NCBI RefSeq assembly: GCF_032118995.1 | Contig: NC_092650.1 | Span: 3,658,001 to 3,722,000, forward strand | Origin: Asterias amurensis | Taxonomy: Eukaryota; Echinodermata; Asteroidea; Forcipulatida; Asteriidae | Direction of reading: 5' to 3' | Length of the DNA stretch: 64,000 nucleotides | Shown: positions 54,132-64,000 of the stretch, piece by piece | Numbering within the stretch: position 1 is the stretch's first letter | Layout of the letters: every line of letters begins with the position of its first letter | Notes under the pieces: model-generated | Databases searched by the model: none | What the model was told of the DNA's origin: nothing | The model's input: the letters and a program-made list of their open reading frames with translations, nothing else | Made by a program: the position numbers and the translations under genes

Positions 54132-55370
54132 TTATCATCATTTAACTTCAGGAAGTCTTGTTGTGTCCAACGTCGAATCTCTTGGATGCATTTCTCAAGT
54201 CTTGCAATAGATGCATTGGCGCTTTCTTGAGAAGATTTAAATGTGATGTATAGCTGAGTGTCGTCTGCATAGACATGGTAATTCAGATTGAATTTCAGGA
54301 TGATGTCACGAATCGGTAAAGTGTACAGTGTAAACCACTGCGGGCCGAGTACGGACCCCTGTGGCACAGAGTAGTTCAAAACAACAGGGTCCGATATCGC
54401 GGTGCCAATACATACATGCTGAGTTCTGTTGTGGAGATACGATTTGCACCAAGCTAGGGCTGTGTCCTCTATGCCAAGGTGATTCTGGAGCCGAGAGAGA
54501 AGGATGTTGTGATCAACAGTGTCAAACGCAGCACTCAAGTCTAGCAGGACTAGTGCTGTTAGGTTACCACTGTCCATTGCAGAAAGAATATCGTTGCTCA
54601 CACTGACTAGTGCAGCTTCTGTCCCATGGAAAGGCTTGTATGCTGACTGAAACACGTCGGACAGGTTGAAAGCATGAATGTGATCAGAAATGCGTGATGA
54701 GACAACTCGTTCGATGACTTTTCCAAGATATTTTAAGTTTGCAACTGGTCTGTAGTTTATGAATACCTCATTGTCCAAGTTTGGTTTTTTGATGAGCGGT
54801 CTGATGTAGGAAACTTTGAGGCTATCGGGGAAACAACCGGAACTGAGTGATTCGTTGACAAGATTAGTGATGTAGGGTACAAATATATCGATGTTCTGCT
54901 TTATCATGGATATTGACACTGGATCCACCTCACAGGATTTTGAAGAAGATTTCGAAATAACCCTTTGAATCTCAGCAACAGTGGCAGGCTCAAACACAGA
55001 TAGTCTACACTCTGGTTGAAGTTGTGGCAATGTCTGCGGCACGTTGTAAGGGACTGATGAAAATGATGAGCGGATGTCTGAAATCTTGGTAACAAAGAAT
55101 TTCTGGAACTCATTTGCCAAATCCTGGTCATTGTATAGGTGGATGGAAGGACGGGGGTTTTGGGCTTAAGCAACAACTTACCAATTATCTTGAACAGCTT
55201 CTTTTGATCTCCTTTTGTTTGTGCGCAGGTACGGTACCTGGGTGCCGGTATTTCTAAAAGTGATTTCTGTTCCTGGTATCGTTTGGTTAAGTTCGCTGTA
55301 TTTTTCGTATAGTCAACCCCCGCTAGTTTTCGTTGCCGATTTCGTAAGTAGTATTTCTCCATTGTATAAT
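54132..55370 (-). mobile_element. CR1/L2-like LINE, reverse-transcriptase portion, 5'-truncated
   Basis: Minus-strand frames 55362-54904 and 55120-54132 give an [59 protein letters not shown] frame change near 55150 separates the N-terminal piece (MEKYYLRNRQRKL, YQEQKSLLE). The endonuclease domain is absent, so the copy is 5'-truncated. It continues at 49111 beyond the inserted retrotransposon (LKLNDD... / ...TEFLLFGS). Confidence 0.9.
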
Positions 55371-55649
55371 ATTTAATGTCACTTATTTCAATTGTATAAA
55401 TGTATTGGTTACTGTAGTAATTACTTCCTTTCTATTTTGATGATTTGGGCCATTTGGAGTTATTTTCTTGTCCTAAAGCTATTCTGTATTTACTTAGGAT
55501 CTTAAATAGACCCGACAGTATAATTTGGTGCCGTTGGCAAAGTTGTTTATTCTTCGAAGTCATGTATTTTTGACTCATCATATTTGTTTTTTAAATTACC
55601 TTTATTATCCTGTGTGTATTTCCCAACAGTTTTTGTTCTCTCAGTATGC

Positions 55650-55922
55650 CGCCGTAAACTCCCGTGAACTCCCGTAAACTCCCGTAAACTCCCGTAAACT
55701 CCCGTAAACTCCCGTGAACTCCCGTGAACTCCCGTGAACTCCCGTAAACTCCCGTAAACTCCCGTAAATTCCCGTAAACTCCCGTAAACTCCCGTAAACT
55801 CCCGTAAACTCCCGTGAACTCCCGTGAACTCCCGTGAACTCCCGTAAACTCCCGTAAACTCCCGTAAATTCCCGTAAACTCCCTTAAACCCCCGTAAACC
55901 CCCGTAAACTCCCGTAAACCTC
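55650..55922. repeat. Minisatellite, CCCGTRAACT unit
   Basis: About 27 tandem copies of a 10-bp unit CCCGTAAACT, with CCCGTGAACT and CCCGTAAATT variants arranged in a partly regular order that suggests a higher-order unit of about 120 bp. It opens artificial minus-strand frames. Confidence 0.97.
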
Positions 55923-56793
55923 TGTACACCACCGTTACGTTTCACTGTGTTGATTGAAGTGATTGAAGTTGATTATTCAAGTTCACCAAATTTGCGTATT
56001 GTATACTTTTAATGACAAGAAGTGGGCGTTTCATTTCACCATTGTTTAACGGGCTGTGGTTGTATCCTGCTAACACCCTGCACTAAATTGATGCTTCCCG
56101 ATTTGTTAAAAACGAATACAATCTGCCCCGAATTGTTTATTCTTTCCGCGTACCAATATATCTCCGTGTTGTAGTCCATAGCCATTTAGCTTAGATTGAT
56201 CTGTCGAAACCCGTTACATTTTAAAAATTAAATGTGAACGTATGATTAGGGTGTTGATACTGCAACATGTAGCAGATTTTAGTCATCTGTGACTACTAAC
56301 CAGTTATTAACCATATGGCTCAACCACATTGAATGTGTGACGGCATATTCCTATGGTGGTTTTTAGGGTGTGTTTTTTCGTCGTGTCCCTTGTATTTTTA
56401 GCATGGTTAAACAAAATTGTGCTTTTTATCGCTGATGCAAGCAATGAAAAACAATTGTAATGATTATTAAAGTGATGTTTATAATAAATTTAAAATTTGA
56501 AATTGAAATTGAGAAAGAAACTAGGCCACCATCTCTTTCTTGACCTCGGCACGTTGGTTATTTTTGTACCAACTTTGATGTCTTACTCAAATTAGTGTTG
56601 CTCCAGTAAACAATTTAGAAGCGGAAGCATTGAGGCCAGTTTTTATTTTGGGCTAGTTCGTCTGTTACTAATATCTATTAAGACCGCCAGTAGAGGTAAA
56701 CACGTTTTGTTTTTTTCTCCCTTTTGTGACTGAGACTACCGGTAAAGACTCCTCTCAATGAAGCGAAAATCAGCCATAGGTATATTGAAAAAT
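55923..56793. other. AT-rich intergenic DNA
   Basis: No gene, repeat or element could be recognised between the minisatellite and the family A MITE. Confidence 0.5.
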
Positions 56794-57194
56794 GAAAGGT
56801 ACTGGACACCTTGGGTAATGGGCAAAGACCAGTCTTCTCACTTGGCGTATCTCAACATATGCATAAAATAACAAACCTGTAAACAATTTGAACTCAATTG
56901 GTCGTCGAGGTTGCGAGAGAATAATGGAAGAAAAACCAACCTTGTCGCCCAGGTTTTGTGCTTTCAGATGCTTGATTTCGAGACCCTGAGCTGAGGTCTC
57001 GAGACAATTCAAATAAAAAAATTAGTGAGCAATTACTTTTTTTCTCTCAAAAGCTACGTTACTTCAAAAGCCGGGACCCGTTTCTCGCAATGTGTTATAC
57101 TATCAACAGCTCTCCATTGCTTGTTACCAAGTATTTTCTATGCTTACAATTTTTTTTTATTTTAGTAATAACCAATAGTGTCCAGTGCCTTTAA
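56794..57194. mobile_element. MITE, family A, full length
   Basis: AAAGGTACTGGACACCTTGG at the left; ACCAATAGTGTCCAGTGCCT and TTAA (57191-57194) at the right. Family blocks CATATGCATAAAATAACAAA and GTTTCTCGCAATGTGTTATA are inside. Its right half matches 42840-42959, so it marks the edge of the duplication block. Confidence 0.85.
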
Positions 57195-57766
57195 AGGAGG
57201 TTTGGGAAATAAAAAGACCACATCTTGGTAGTTTCAGTACACTCTCTGGTGTGTCAAGAAGGCAGAAATTTTTGGATTGAGTTAGGGTACTTTATATATC
57301 CTGACTTTCATTAAACGCACACAATTATAAGATCTCTCCTTACATCTTCCATATTGTATGTTGTCCTCTCCGATTATGGTGTTTTTTCTAAATGAAAATA
57401 ATATTCATGAATTGTATGGGTTTCCTAATAATACTCTTCGGTTAACTTCTCTTTTACCTGTCGTTTTTTCCGGTACATCCTTGCCTTTTTGAGAAGTCAA
57501 TTCATTTTGATCCTCTAGTTTGCCATAAGCTCATCATTATTTTAACCAGTGATGATGGTTATCCAATTAGAATATCCATTTTGAAAAGAATCTGCAAAGA
57601 ACGCTGGTGCTTTATCAAAAGTTGTTATAAATATAGTAAATGTGTGCATATTATACAAATATGCACCTGCAATTTAGGGGTCTCAAAAATAGTGTTTGGT
57701 TTGAACGTGAGCAGAACGGGACTTGAACTTGCGACGTAACTTATTTTAGGGAGAACGCCAAACGCT

Positions 57767-57830
57767 GCTTAACTCGGTTATAGAGCGTTATTCGGATGTC
57801 GCAGGTTCATGGACCGTTCTCCTCAATTTG
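57767..57830 (+). mobile_element. Possible tRNA-like SINE head
   Basis: CTGCTTAACTCGGTTATAGAGCG and GTCGCAGGTTCATGGACC resemble A and B boxes, but both are imperfect. No tail was found. Confidence 0.3.
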
Positions 57831-57950
57831 TGAGTGTTGATACTGCAAGTTTGGTGTCAGATTTAAGCTATCTGTGACTACCAACCATTGGAAAGATCTA
57901 AAATGCTAACCATTGGAAAGACCCACCCCTTTTCTGTTTCTCTCCTTCTG

Positions 57951-58536
57951 TTAAAGTCACCTGGAAATATATATTTTTTTCTTTCAAACATAAGAGTATA
58001 TGCTTACGAACAATAAAACAATTTTTTTAGTAAATTTTTGTCACGATTTATATGTTTAAAAAATATATAAAGTTGTTCGGGGGTTGACTCCGCCTACCCC
58101 TTTTGTGACGTCAATCGAGGCAGACTTTGCCTGCAATGCGTATAGTAAACACACGTGCAAAGCACATGTACGTCCAAGTCGTGAGTTGGTACATTTCAAA
58201 AAGTGTTTTTCTGCATTCAGCAGCAAAACACCTGGTCGGCATTGCCGGAAAAAACGATTTTTTTTATTTTTTTTTTGAAACGTACAAACTCACGACTTGG
58301 TCCGTACATGTACTTTGCAATTGTGTTTACTCTACGCATTACAGGCAAAGTCTGCCTCGATTTACGTCACGAACAGCGCCCTCTCGGGTCGGGGTCTACT
58401 CTTAAATTTGTAAATAACATGAGAACTGATTTTTTTTAAACCTTAGTTAACTGTGTATTCACATTCCACTCATCAAAACACATATATTAGTGACAAAAGC
58501 TTTATTTTGAAAAAATACCACTTCCAGGTGACTTTA
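57951..58536. mobile_element. MITE, family B, copy 2
   Basis: TTAAAGTCACCTGGAAATAT at the left, CACTTCCAGGTGACTTTA at the right, inner TTGCCGGAAAAAACG and CAAGTCGTGAGTTGG as in the other copies. The left TTAA is intact (57951-57954); the right reads TTTAG. Confidence 0.88.
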
Positions 58537-60776
58537 GCCTCGGTGAATATTTTCCACCAATTATTTGCTAAAAGCTGCAAAAAAAAAAAAAAAAAAAATC
58601 AATTTTCAAGCCTAATCGTTCAGCTCCATAGTTTTACTATGGGGTAATACAGCTTTTATTCATCTGTGACTAATAACAATTTTAACAAACCGTGGAGAGC
58701 AAACACCCAGATCTCGCTCCAAAAGTACCGGTAATTATTCCACTCAAGGCCGCCGAGCGATATCAGGCAATATTGAAAAGTTAAATATTGAAAAATAAAA
58801 AGACCACATCTTGGTAGTCTAAACACAATCTGTAGTGTGCCAGAAAAGCAGATATATTTACGATGAGTTGGGTTTAAAGTATACTGCCTTTCAAATAAGA
58901 ACAAGCAATCAAATCCTCCTTTTATTGGGGACGTTTAACTGTTGATTGTGAAAGTAAATTTGTCCCCTAACGTCAGTCACATTATTTGAAGCAGAATAAC
59001 TGTGATGATGGTATCGGCTGCCCCTTGGAAGACTGTACACTGTATTGCATTGCGTTGATATGAAAATAGACTATATAGACTACTTTATTGACAACTTGTT
59101 TTATTCTTTTCACATGTGGGCGTCCCGTTTTACAATTTACTCTGATTTTTGACAACCTCTTTCTAAATAAGCGAAGTAAATATCACAATGAGTATGCATA
59201 AGTCGACTGCAGCAACATTTAAATTGGGCATCATTTTTGTTCTCAATTGATTACTTTAAAGAATTGATTTACTCTAAAAACTTTCGCATACACATCACAA
59301 AACTAGCAATTTGACATTGTTACGTTTATGTTGAACGTTAAAATCGGCATACAGGTAATGTTAAAGGAAGTTATGAGTGTTCAGTATTAATTGTGAATGA
59401 AAATCTCTCAAACCTGTGAAAATTTGGGCCCAATTGGTCATCGAAGTTGTATATGGAAAAGAAACCCAGCGAAAGTCTCATTAAATCACCCTGCCACACT
59501 ACCCAGCCAACTCACTGTGTGTCGAGTTTAAAGTAGTCAATAATGCATGTATATTGTACACACATAACTTTGTGCACACACCAATTTCGCACGGACATTG
59601 ACGTCAAGCAGAATTTGATTGGCTACCCCGAAAAAGGGTGCTATGTGTTCCCTTTGATCGGTGGCAAATTTTGACCAATCACAAATGTTTTAATATCACT
59701 AGATAGCTGAATAAACTGGCCAAGTCCTGTCACTTGCCCCGTCTTCATCCAACATTTCGTTTTCACGAGAGGGCCTCTTACAAAAGGACAAGCCGAAAAT
59801 TGTCAGCGCGTTCGTGTGCACGGCATATAGCTCTGTGTGCAACGGAGAGCAAAACGACCATTATTTACAAAACTGAAAGGTGATCTTATTAAGTGATGAT
59901 CGGTGAAGTGTCATGTCAGAATTCATTTAAACTTTCATATAAAGAAGGAAATTATAAACTTCAAATACGATATCTAAAAAACGCGTCAACCTTTTGAAAT
60001 TCCAGTTTTGTTGTATATAATCTATTTATAAAACCAAAGGTATACTTTCCTTTTAAGGGTTGCCAAATCACATGCATATAATATACATTATATTAATAAA
60101 TAACTTTACTTGTAATTCGATTTTAACAAAAAATGATATACTGGCTAATTTCAAATGGGAGTAAAATAGCAACGCGGTACACCCCAAAACTTAGACATAT
60201 ACCAACTAAATGCTGCTGGTGTGTTCTTTCCAGCCACTCATATAACTCATTTTTTTAAATTGTCAACATCTGACTCATTTTCACAGAGCGGGTCACATTT
60301 TTTAGTAATTATTAATAGGCCTTATGTACAGCGCCTTTAAAAAATAGTGGCAACACAAACTATTACTAAGAAGTTTACAACAGCTTTCGATAATAAAAGG
60401 CATTTTGAGAATTATTTCACCTTGAAATAATGTGGTATTGGAAAAATACATTAACTTTTATCACAACAATCTTGTATATGAGAAGCGTCACTGACTGTAA
60501 CGGTTTTGACGTTGTTTCTTCCAATTATACGGATCGTCCCTGTTTGGCCAAAGCGCTCTTGATTTTGGGGTGAGACCTCAAAAACCCGACCACCTTTTAA
60601 AATAAAGTAATTCACAGATTAGTTCGGTTGAATGTTATCAATAACTATTTATATTTAAAGGATTTGTTAAAAAAGATTCCAAAACCAAAAGTATACTTTC
60701 CCCTGAAAGGATGCCAAATCACATGTATATATACATTAAATTCATAAATAAGTTCTTATACATCTAGACAACTTTG

Positions 60777-60965
60777 ACCAAATGGCCGACCGTGTTTGTC
60801 GACGAGGTAAAAGGAAAACCACGCAATATCGTCTGATACTTGTGAGGATCATTATTATTATTCTACTTTTAAAATATCTTTCTAATCATATGCATTTTAT
60901 AACAAACGGTTACAAACGCTTTAAAGACCAACTCGACCTGTCCAAGGCAACGTGTTCCTTTAAAA
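60777..60965. mobile_element. Family C fold-back MITE, right half only
   Basis: CAAATGGCCGACCGTGTTTG ... CAAGGCAACGTGTTCCTTTAA matches the right arm of 11269-11658. The left arm is missing, so this copy cannot fold back on itself. Confidence 0.8.
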
Positions 60966-61432
60966 CCTTAACGGATTGGTAATGGGTTGGATTTTGTATT
61001 CCGACCAACCAGGCTCAGTGTGCGCAGAATATCATTAATTTCAACGGTGGTGATTGTTACAAAAGGTGCTGATAAGTTCTCGAAATAAAACAGCAGAGTA
61101 TCTGCTCACAAGTAAAATGTAATAAATGTAATACAACAACAACAGTTAATACTTCAATTATAAAGCGAAATAATCAACCAAAGTACGCTCAAACACTATG
61201 TACAATTACTAGTAAGCATAAATCACACACTCCACACGGCTTAAACGGCAGAGGTTAACAGAGAAATTTGTCCCATGAGACCATGTCCCCATAAATCGGG
61301 TTAGCATAAGCTGAAGGGAGTTGATTCAAAAGAGGGCGCTATCAGAAGAAGTATGTGCACAGTTCGCCGAATGGAGACAGAATCCCCAAAGGGCATAAAA
61401 TCTCCTCCAATACGGCAACATATTAAAGTCAC

Positions 61433-61996
61433 CTGGAAATAGATTTTTTTTTCTTTCAAACATAAGAGTATATGCTTACGAACAATAAAACAATTTTTTT
61501 AGTAATTGTTTGTCACGATTTATATGTTTAAAATATATATAAAGTTGTTTGGGGGGATGACTCCGCCTACCCCTTTTGTGACGTCAATCGAGGCAGACCT
61601 GCAATGCGTATAGTAAACACACGTGCAAAGTACATGTACGTCCAAGTCGTGAGTTGGTACGTTTCAAAAAGTGTTTTTCTGCATTCAGCAGCAATACACC
61701 TGGTCGGCATTGCCGGAAAAAAACACCCTTTTTTTGAAACGTACAAACTCCCGACTTGGTACGTACATGTACTTTGCAATTGTGTTTACTCTACGCATTA
61801 CAGGCAAAGTCTGCTTCGATTGACGTCACGAACAGCGCCCTCTCGAGTCGGGGTCTACTCTTAAATTTGTAAATAACATAAGAACTGATTTTTAAAAACC
61901 TTAGTTAACTGTTTATTCACATTCCACTCATCACAACACATTATATTAGTGGCAAAAGCTTTATTTTGAAAAAATACCACTTCCAGGTGACTTTAA
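61433..61996. mobile_element. MITE, family B, copy 3
   Basis: TTAA at 61433-61436 and 61993-61996; ends AGTCACCTGGAAATAG and CACTTCCAGGTGACT. It is closest to copy 2 in the window. Confidence 0.9.
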
Positions 61997-62439
61997 AATT
62001 GTCGAATTTTCGTCTGACAGCGCCCTCTTTTTATTGTATTTCCACCTGCCCAAGATGATAAGTTATCGTATAGGTGAATCATAAACAGGAGAACAAAATC
62101 CCCTCTTACAACGGGCCTGCTGAATTTTTCGAACCCGGAAAATGCTGACACATAGATAGGCCCTAGAGACTGGCACGCGGTTCTTACTTGTACTAATTCG
62201 TCGTTAGTTCGTTGTCAATTAAAAGGCTGCCTCTGCAATGGTTGTCCAGCTGATTTCTCTCAAAGTAATTTTCTAATGTGGTATTGTCATCAAACGGGAA
62301 ATATAGTTTAGGTAACATAAATCAATAAAAACGCTGAAATGTGGCTCGTTTAAAGAAGAATGCAAATAGAAACGACTCTTTTTGGCGGAACATAAACCCT
62401 TTTAACGAATTGATGGGGCATCCCTGTGTTCCCCTTTTG
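61997..62439. other. Intergenic DNA without recognised feature
   Basis: No gene or element is supported here. Position places it downstream (3') of the right paralog, beyond the MITE at 62440-62694. Confidence 0.4.
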
Positions 62440-62694
62440 GGTGCGTTCGATTAGCTTCCCTGGGTCGACCCCCCGGTTCTCACTCGGGTGAGCATGCCTG
62501 CCACGAGCTAATTGAACAATCACACTCGCCCTCTCATGGTGACGTCATGCACCTCGGGTCACCCCAAGTGACCCACTCCACAAGCAGGGCACTGGGGGAT
62601 GACCCGGGTGAGCTCCTGGAATGACGTCAAATCTAGTCGAACGAACCAGGGACAGACCGGGGTCGACCCAGGGAAGCTAATCAAACGCACCCTA
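62440..62694. mobile_element. MITE, family GGGTGCGTTTG, copy 2
   Basis: GGGTGCGTTCGATTAGCTTC and the inverse GAAGCTAATCAAACGCACCC are near-perfect ends of about 30 bp. The interior has TGACGTCA-rich stretches and mirrored GTCACTTGG-type pieces. No convincing target duplication was found; hAT or another group is possible. Confidence 0.8.
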
Positions 62695-62982
62695 TAGATG
62701 GTAACCCAATTGTGCCTAAGCCAACCAAATGGATGTTCCAGTGCGATGGTGCCCCGAATGTGTCTTCCGTCTCGCATTTATCAGTAGTTTTTTCATATTT
62801 CATGTCTCCCAACAGAATAGTATCGCATAGAATGTCCTCGTTTAGGCGGCACCTCTTTGCCAGGTGTTTGCAGTCTAGAGACAAGACTCTTTTTACAGAA
62901 CATTATGCTTTTGAGGGTTTTCGGGTTGCTGATGCAAGCTTTAGCGGTGAAGATTAATATGAACACAGTACGTTCTCATTAA

Positions 62983-64000
62983 TTACAAAAGCCGCGGACA
63001 GCAGAAAACTGGACTAAAGTCGTCTGATCTCGGAGTGTGTGCGACAATGCCTTCGAAGCACTCATCTACGAGCCCTGCATAGGGACCACATCCGTCATTG
63101 TACAGTGTAGCGTCGCGGTTGGGCTCTGCAAAATATAACCAGAGTTTCTTGCAGTTGTCGGGTTGGTGAAGAGGTTGCCGGTACCCTTGTAGGTAGGCTT
63201 CTTTCAACTCGGTAAGGGTACATAGGTGAGCTTGCAGCGCAGAGCAAGCACTCGCCATCCCATCACGGTCTTCCTTAGCGTACACCTCTTCTGTGATGAT
63301 GGGGTCTCGAGGGATGATGAGCCCGGGACAGCACATGGCAGGAGAAGAACGCTCAGGAGAAGAGATCTTTCTACTCAGCATTGGGCAGCAGAATACCGGA
63401 CCAGAGTAACGTGGCCGCGGTGTGTTTGCCACAATGCCCTCATAGCACTCGTCACCTGAGTATCCACAGCAACCGTTGTTGAACAGTTGAGCATCGCGTC
63501 CGGGTACCGAGAAATAAAGCCATTTGATGGATGGTTGTCGATAGCCTCTCAAGTATGCCTCCTTCAACTCTGCCAGTGTACAGGGGTGAGCGTCTAATGC
63601 GGAGCAAGCCTCTGCCTGCCCATCACGGTCAGCCTGGTCGTAGCTCTGGCTCGTAATGATTGGATCTGTGTCGAGCCTTTGCGAGAGATAGGTCAGTCCA
63701 ATCGTGTTCACCAGGATCTTGCTATCAGGTACAGAGTACCAGAAGCTGGTAGCAATAGGTACATGTATGTCTCGGTAGTAGCCAGTCTCGTAGGCTTGGT
63801 GTATCTCCCATGGTTGACACAAGTGCTGGTTGGCTCTTTGACACTCAGACGAAGCAGAGTGGTGCGAATCTGTGAGACGGGCTGTAGCTGTTGAAGATAT
63901 AGTGAAGAATGTAACTGTTTTTAAATACCGCACCAAGTGAGGAAAAAGTTATTGGAAATAACACAAAAGACATAATAACATACCTCGTATATGGTTTCGA
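62983..64000 (-). CDS. Cys-rich module protein, right paralog (partial, 5' end outside window)
   Basis: Large terminal exon 63887-62983 (stop TAA at 62983-62985) preceded by a small exon starting at 63984 that runs off the window. The small exon matches the 46-nt exon of the left paralog in its 17 visible bases except one, which is silent in the proposed frame. The large exon is open: a half module (ECQRANQHLCQPWEIHQAYE ... FWYSVPDSKILVN) and two full cysteine-rich modules (ACSALDAHPCTLAELKEAYL ... NNGCCGY..DECYEGIVANTP ... FCCP; ACSALQAHLCTLTELKEAYL ... NDGCGPY...ECFEGIVAHTP ... FCCP), joined by SSPAMCCPGLI.PRDPIITEE. By analogy a PAN/Apple exon should lie to the right of 64000. Location is probably secreted. 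The module looks faintly like a Link/C-type-lectin-related fold; this is a guess from spacing only. Confidence 0.85.

Larger units (their letters stand above)
57050..60750. repeat. Segmental duplication blocks, right copies
   Basis: 57050-57450 is a close copy of 42840-43200. 58785-58920, 59240-59365, 59400-59460 and 59990-60110 are collinear, more diverged copies of 42960-44190. 60590-60750 again repeats the CCAAATCACATGTATATATA piece. At least three rounds or units are therefore represented, separated by MITE insertions. No gene is seen here. Confidence 0.75.

Noticed and set aside
55547-55945. Frames repeating GSLREFTGVY
   Set aside because: Translation of the 10-bp minisatellite.

Overview
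The window looks like nuclear DNA of an echinoderm, most likely a sea star. The evidence is intron-rich metazoan genes, many short inverted-repeat elements (several families flanked by TTAA), tRNA-derived SINEs with a deuterostome-type core, CR1/L2-like LINE fragments, and a tyrosine-recombinase retrotransposon of a type known from sea urchins. The species itself is an inference.

Layout. (1) 1-840 may be the 3' end of an upstream gene and carries a MITE with a 9-bp target duplication. (2) 1487-18090 (+) is a complete VPS35 gene. I placed all 17 exons; they sum to 2394 nt and 797 codons before the stop, against 796 residues in human. Its introns and 3' flank hold LINE tails, SINEs, minisatellites and MITEs, several of them pressed against splice acceptors. 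(3) 24130-33191 (-) is a complete 11-exon SLC7-type amino-acid transporter of 540 residues, convergent with VPS35. It has an unusual TM1 motif and lacks the usual heavy-chain cysteine. (4) 35665-40241 (+) is a complete 5-exon single-pass membrane protein of 532 residues with signal peptide, CUB, degenerate LDLa, TM and a cysteine-rich cytoplasmic start. (5) 42.8-47.2 kb and 57-64 kb are parts of a tandem segmental duplication. Each carries a minus-strand gene built from cysteine-rich modules of about 105 residues. The left copy also shows its PAN/Apple first exon but has an in-frame stop at the start of its module exon. The right copy is open but runs off the window. (6) Between the two copies, a 5'-truncated CR1/L2-like LINE is interrupted by a whole-looking Ngaro/Pat-type retrotransposon (49112-54131).

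The genes do not form a pathway. VPS35 is the retromer scaffold, the SLC7 protein is a membrane carrier, the CUB-LDLa protein is a likely receptor, and the PAN/Cys-rich genes look like secreted or surface recognition proteins in a locally expanding family. The most novel items are that duplicated family, the atypical transporter, the group of MITEs sharing TTAA sites and an AGG-type end, and the mobile-element sequence next to VPS35 splice sites.
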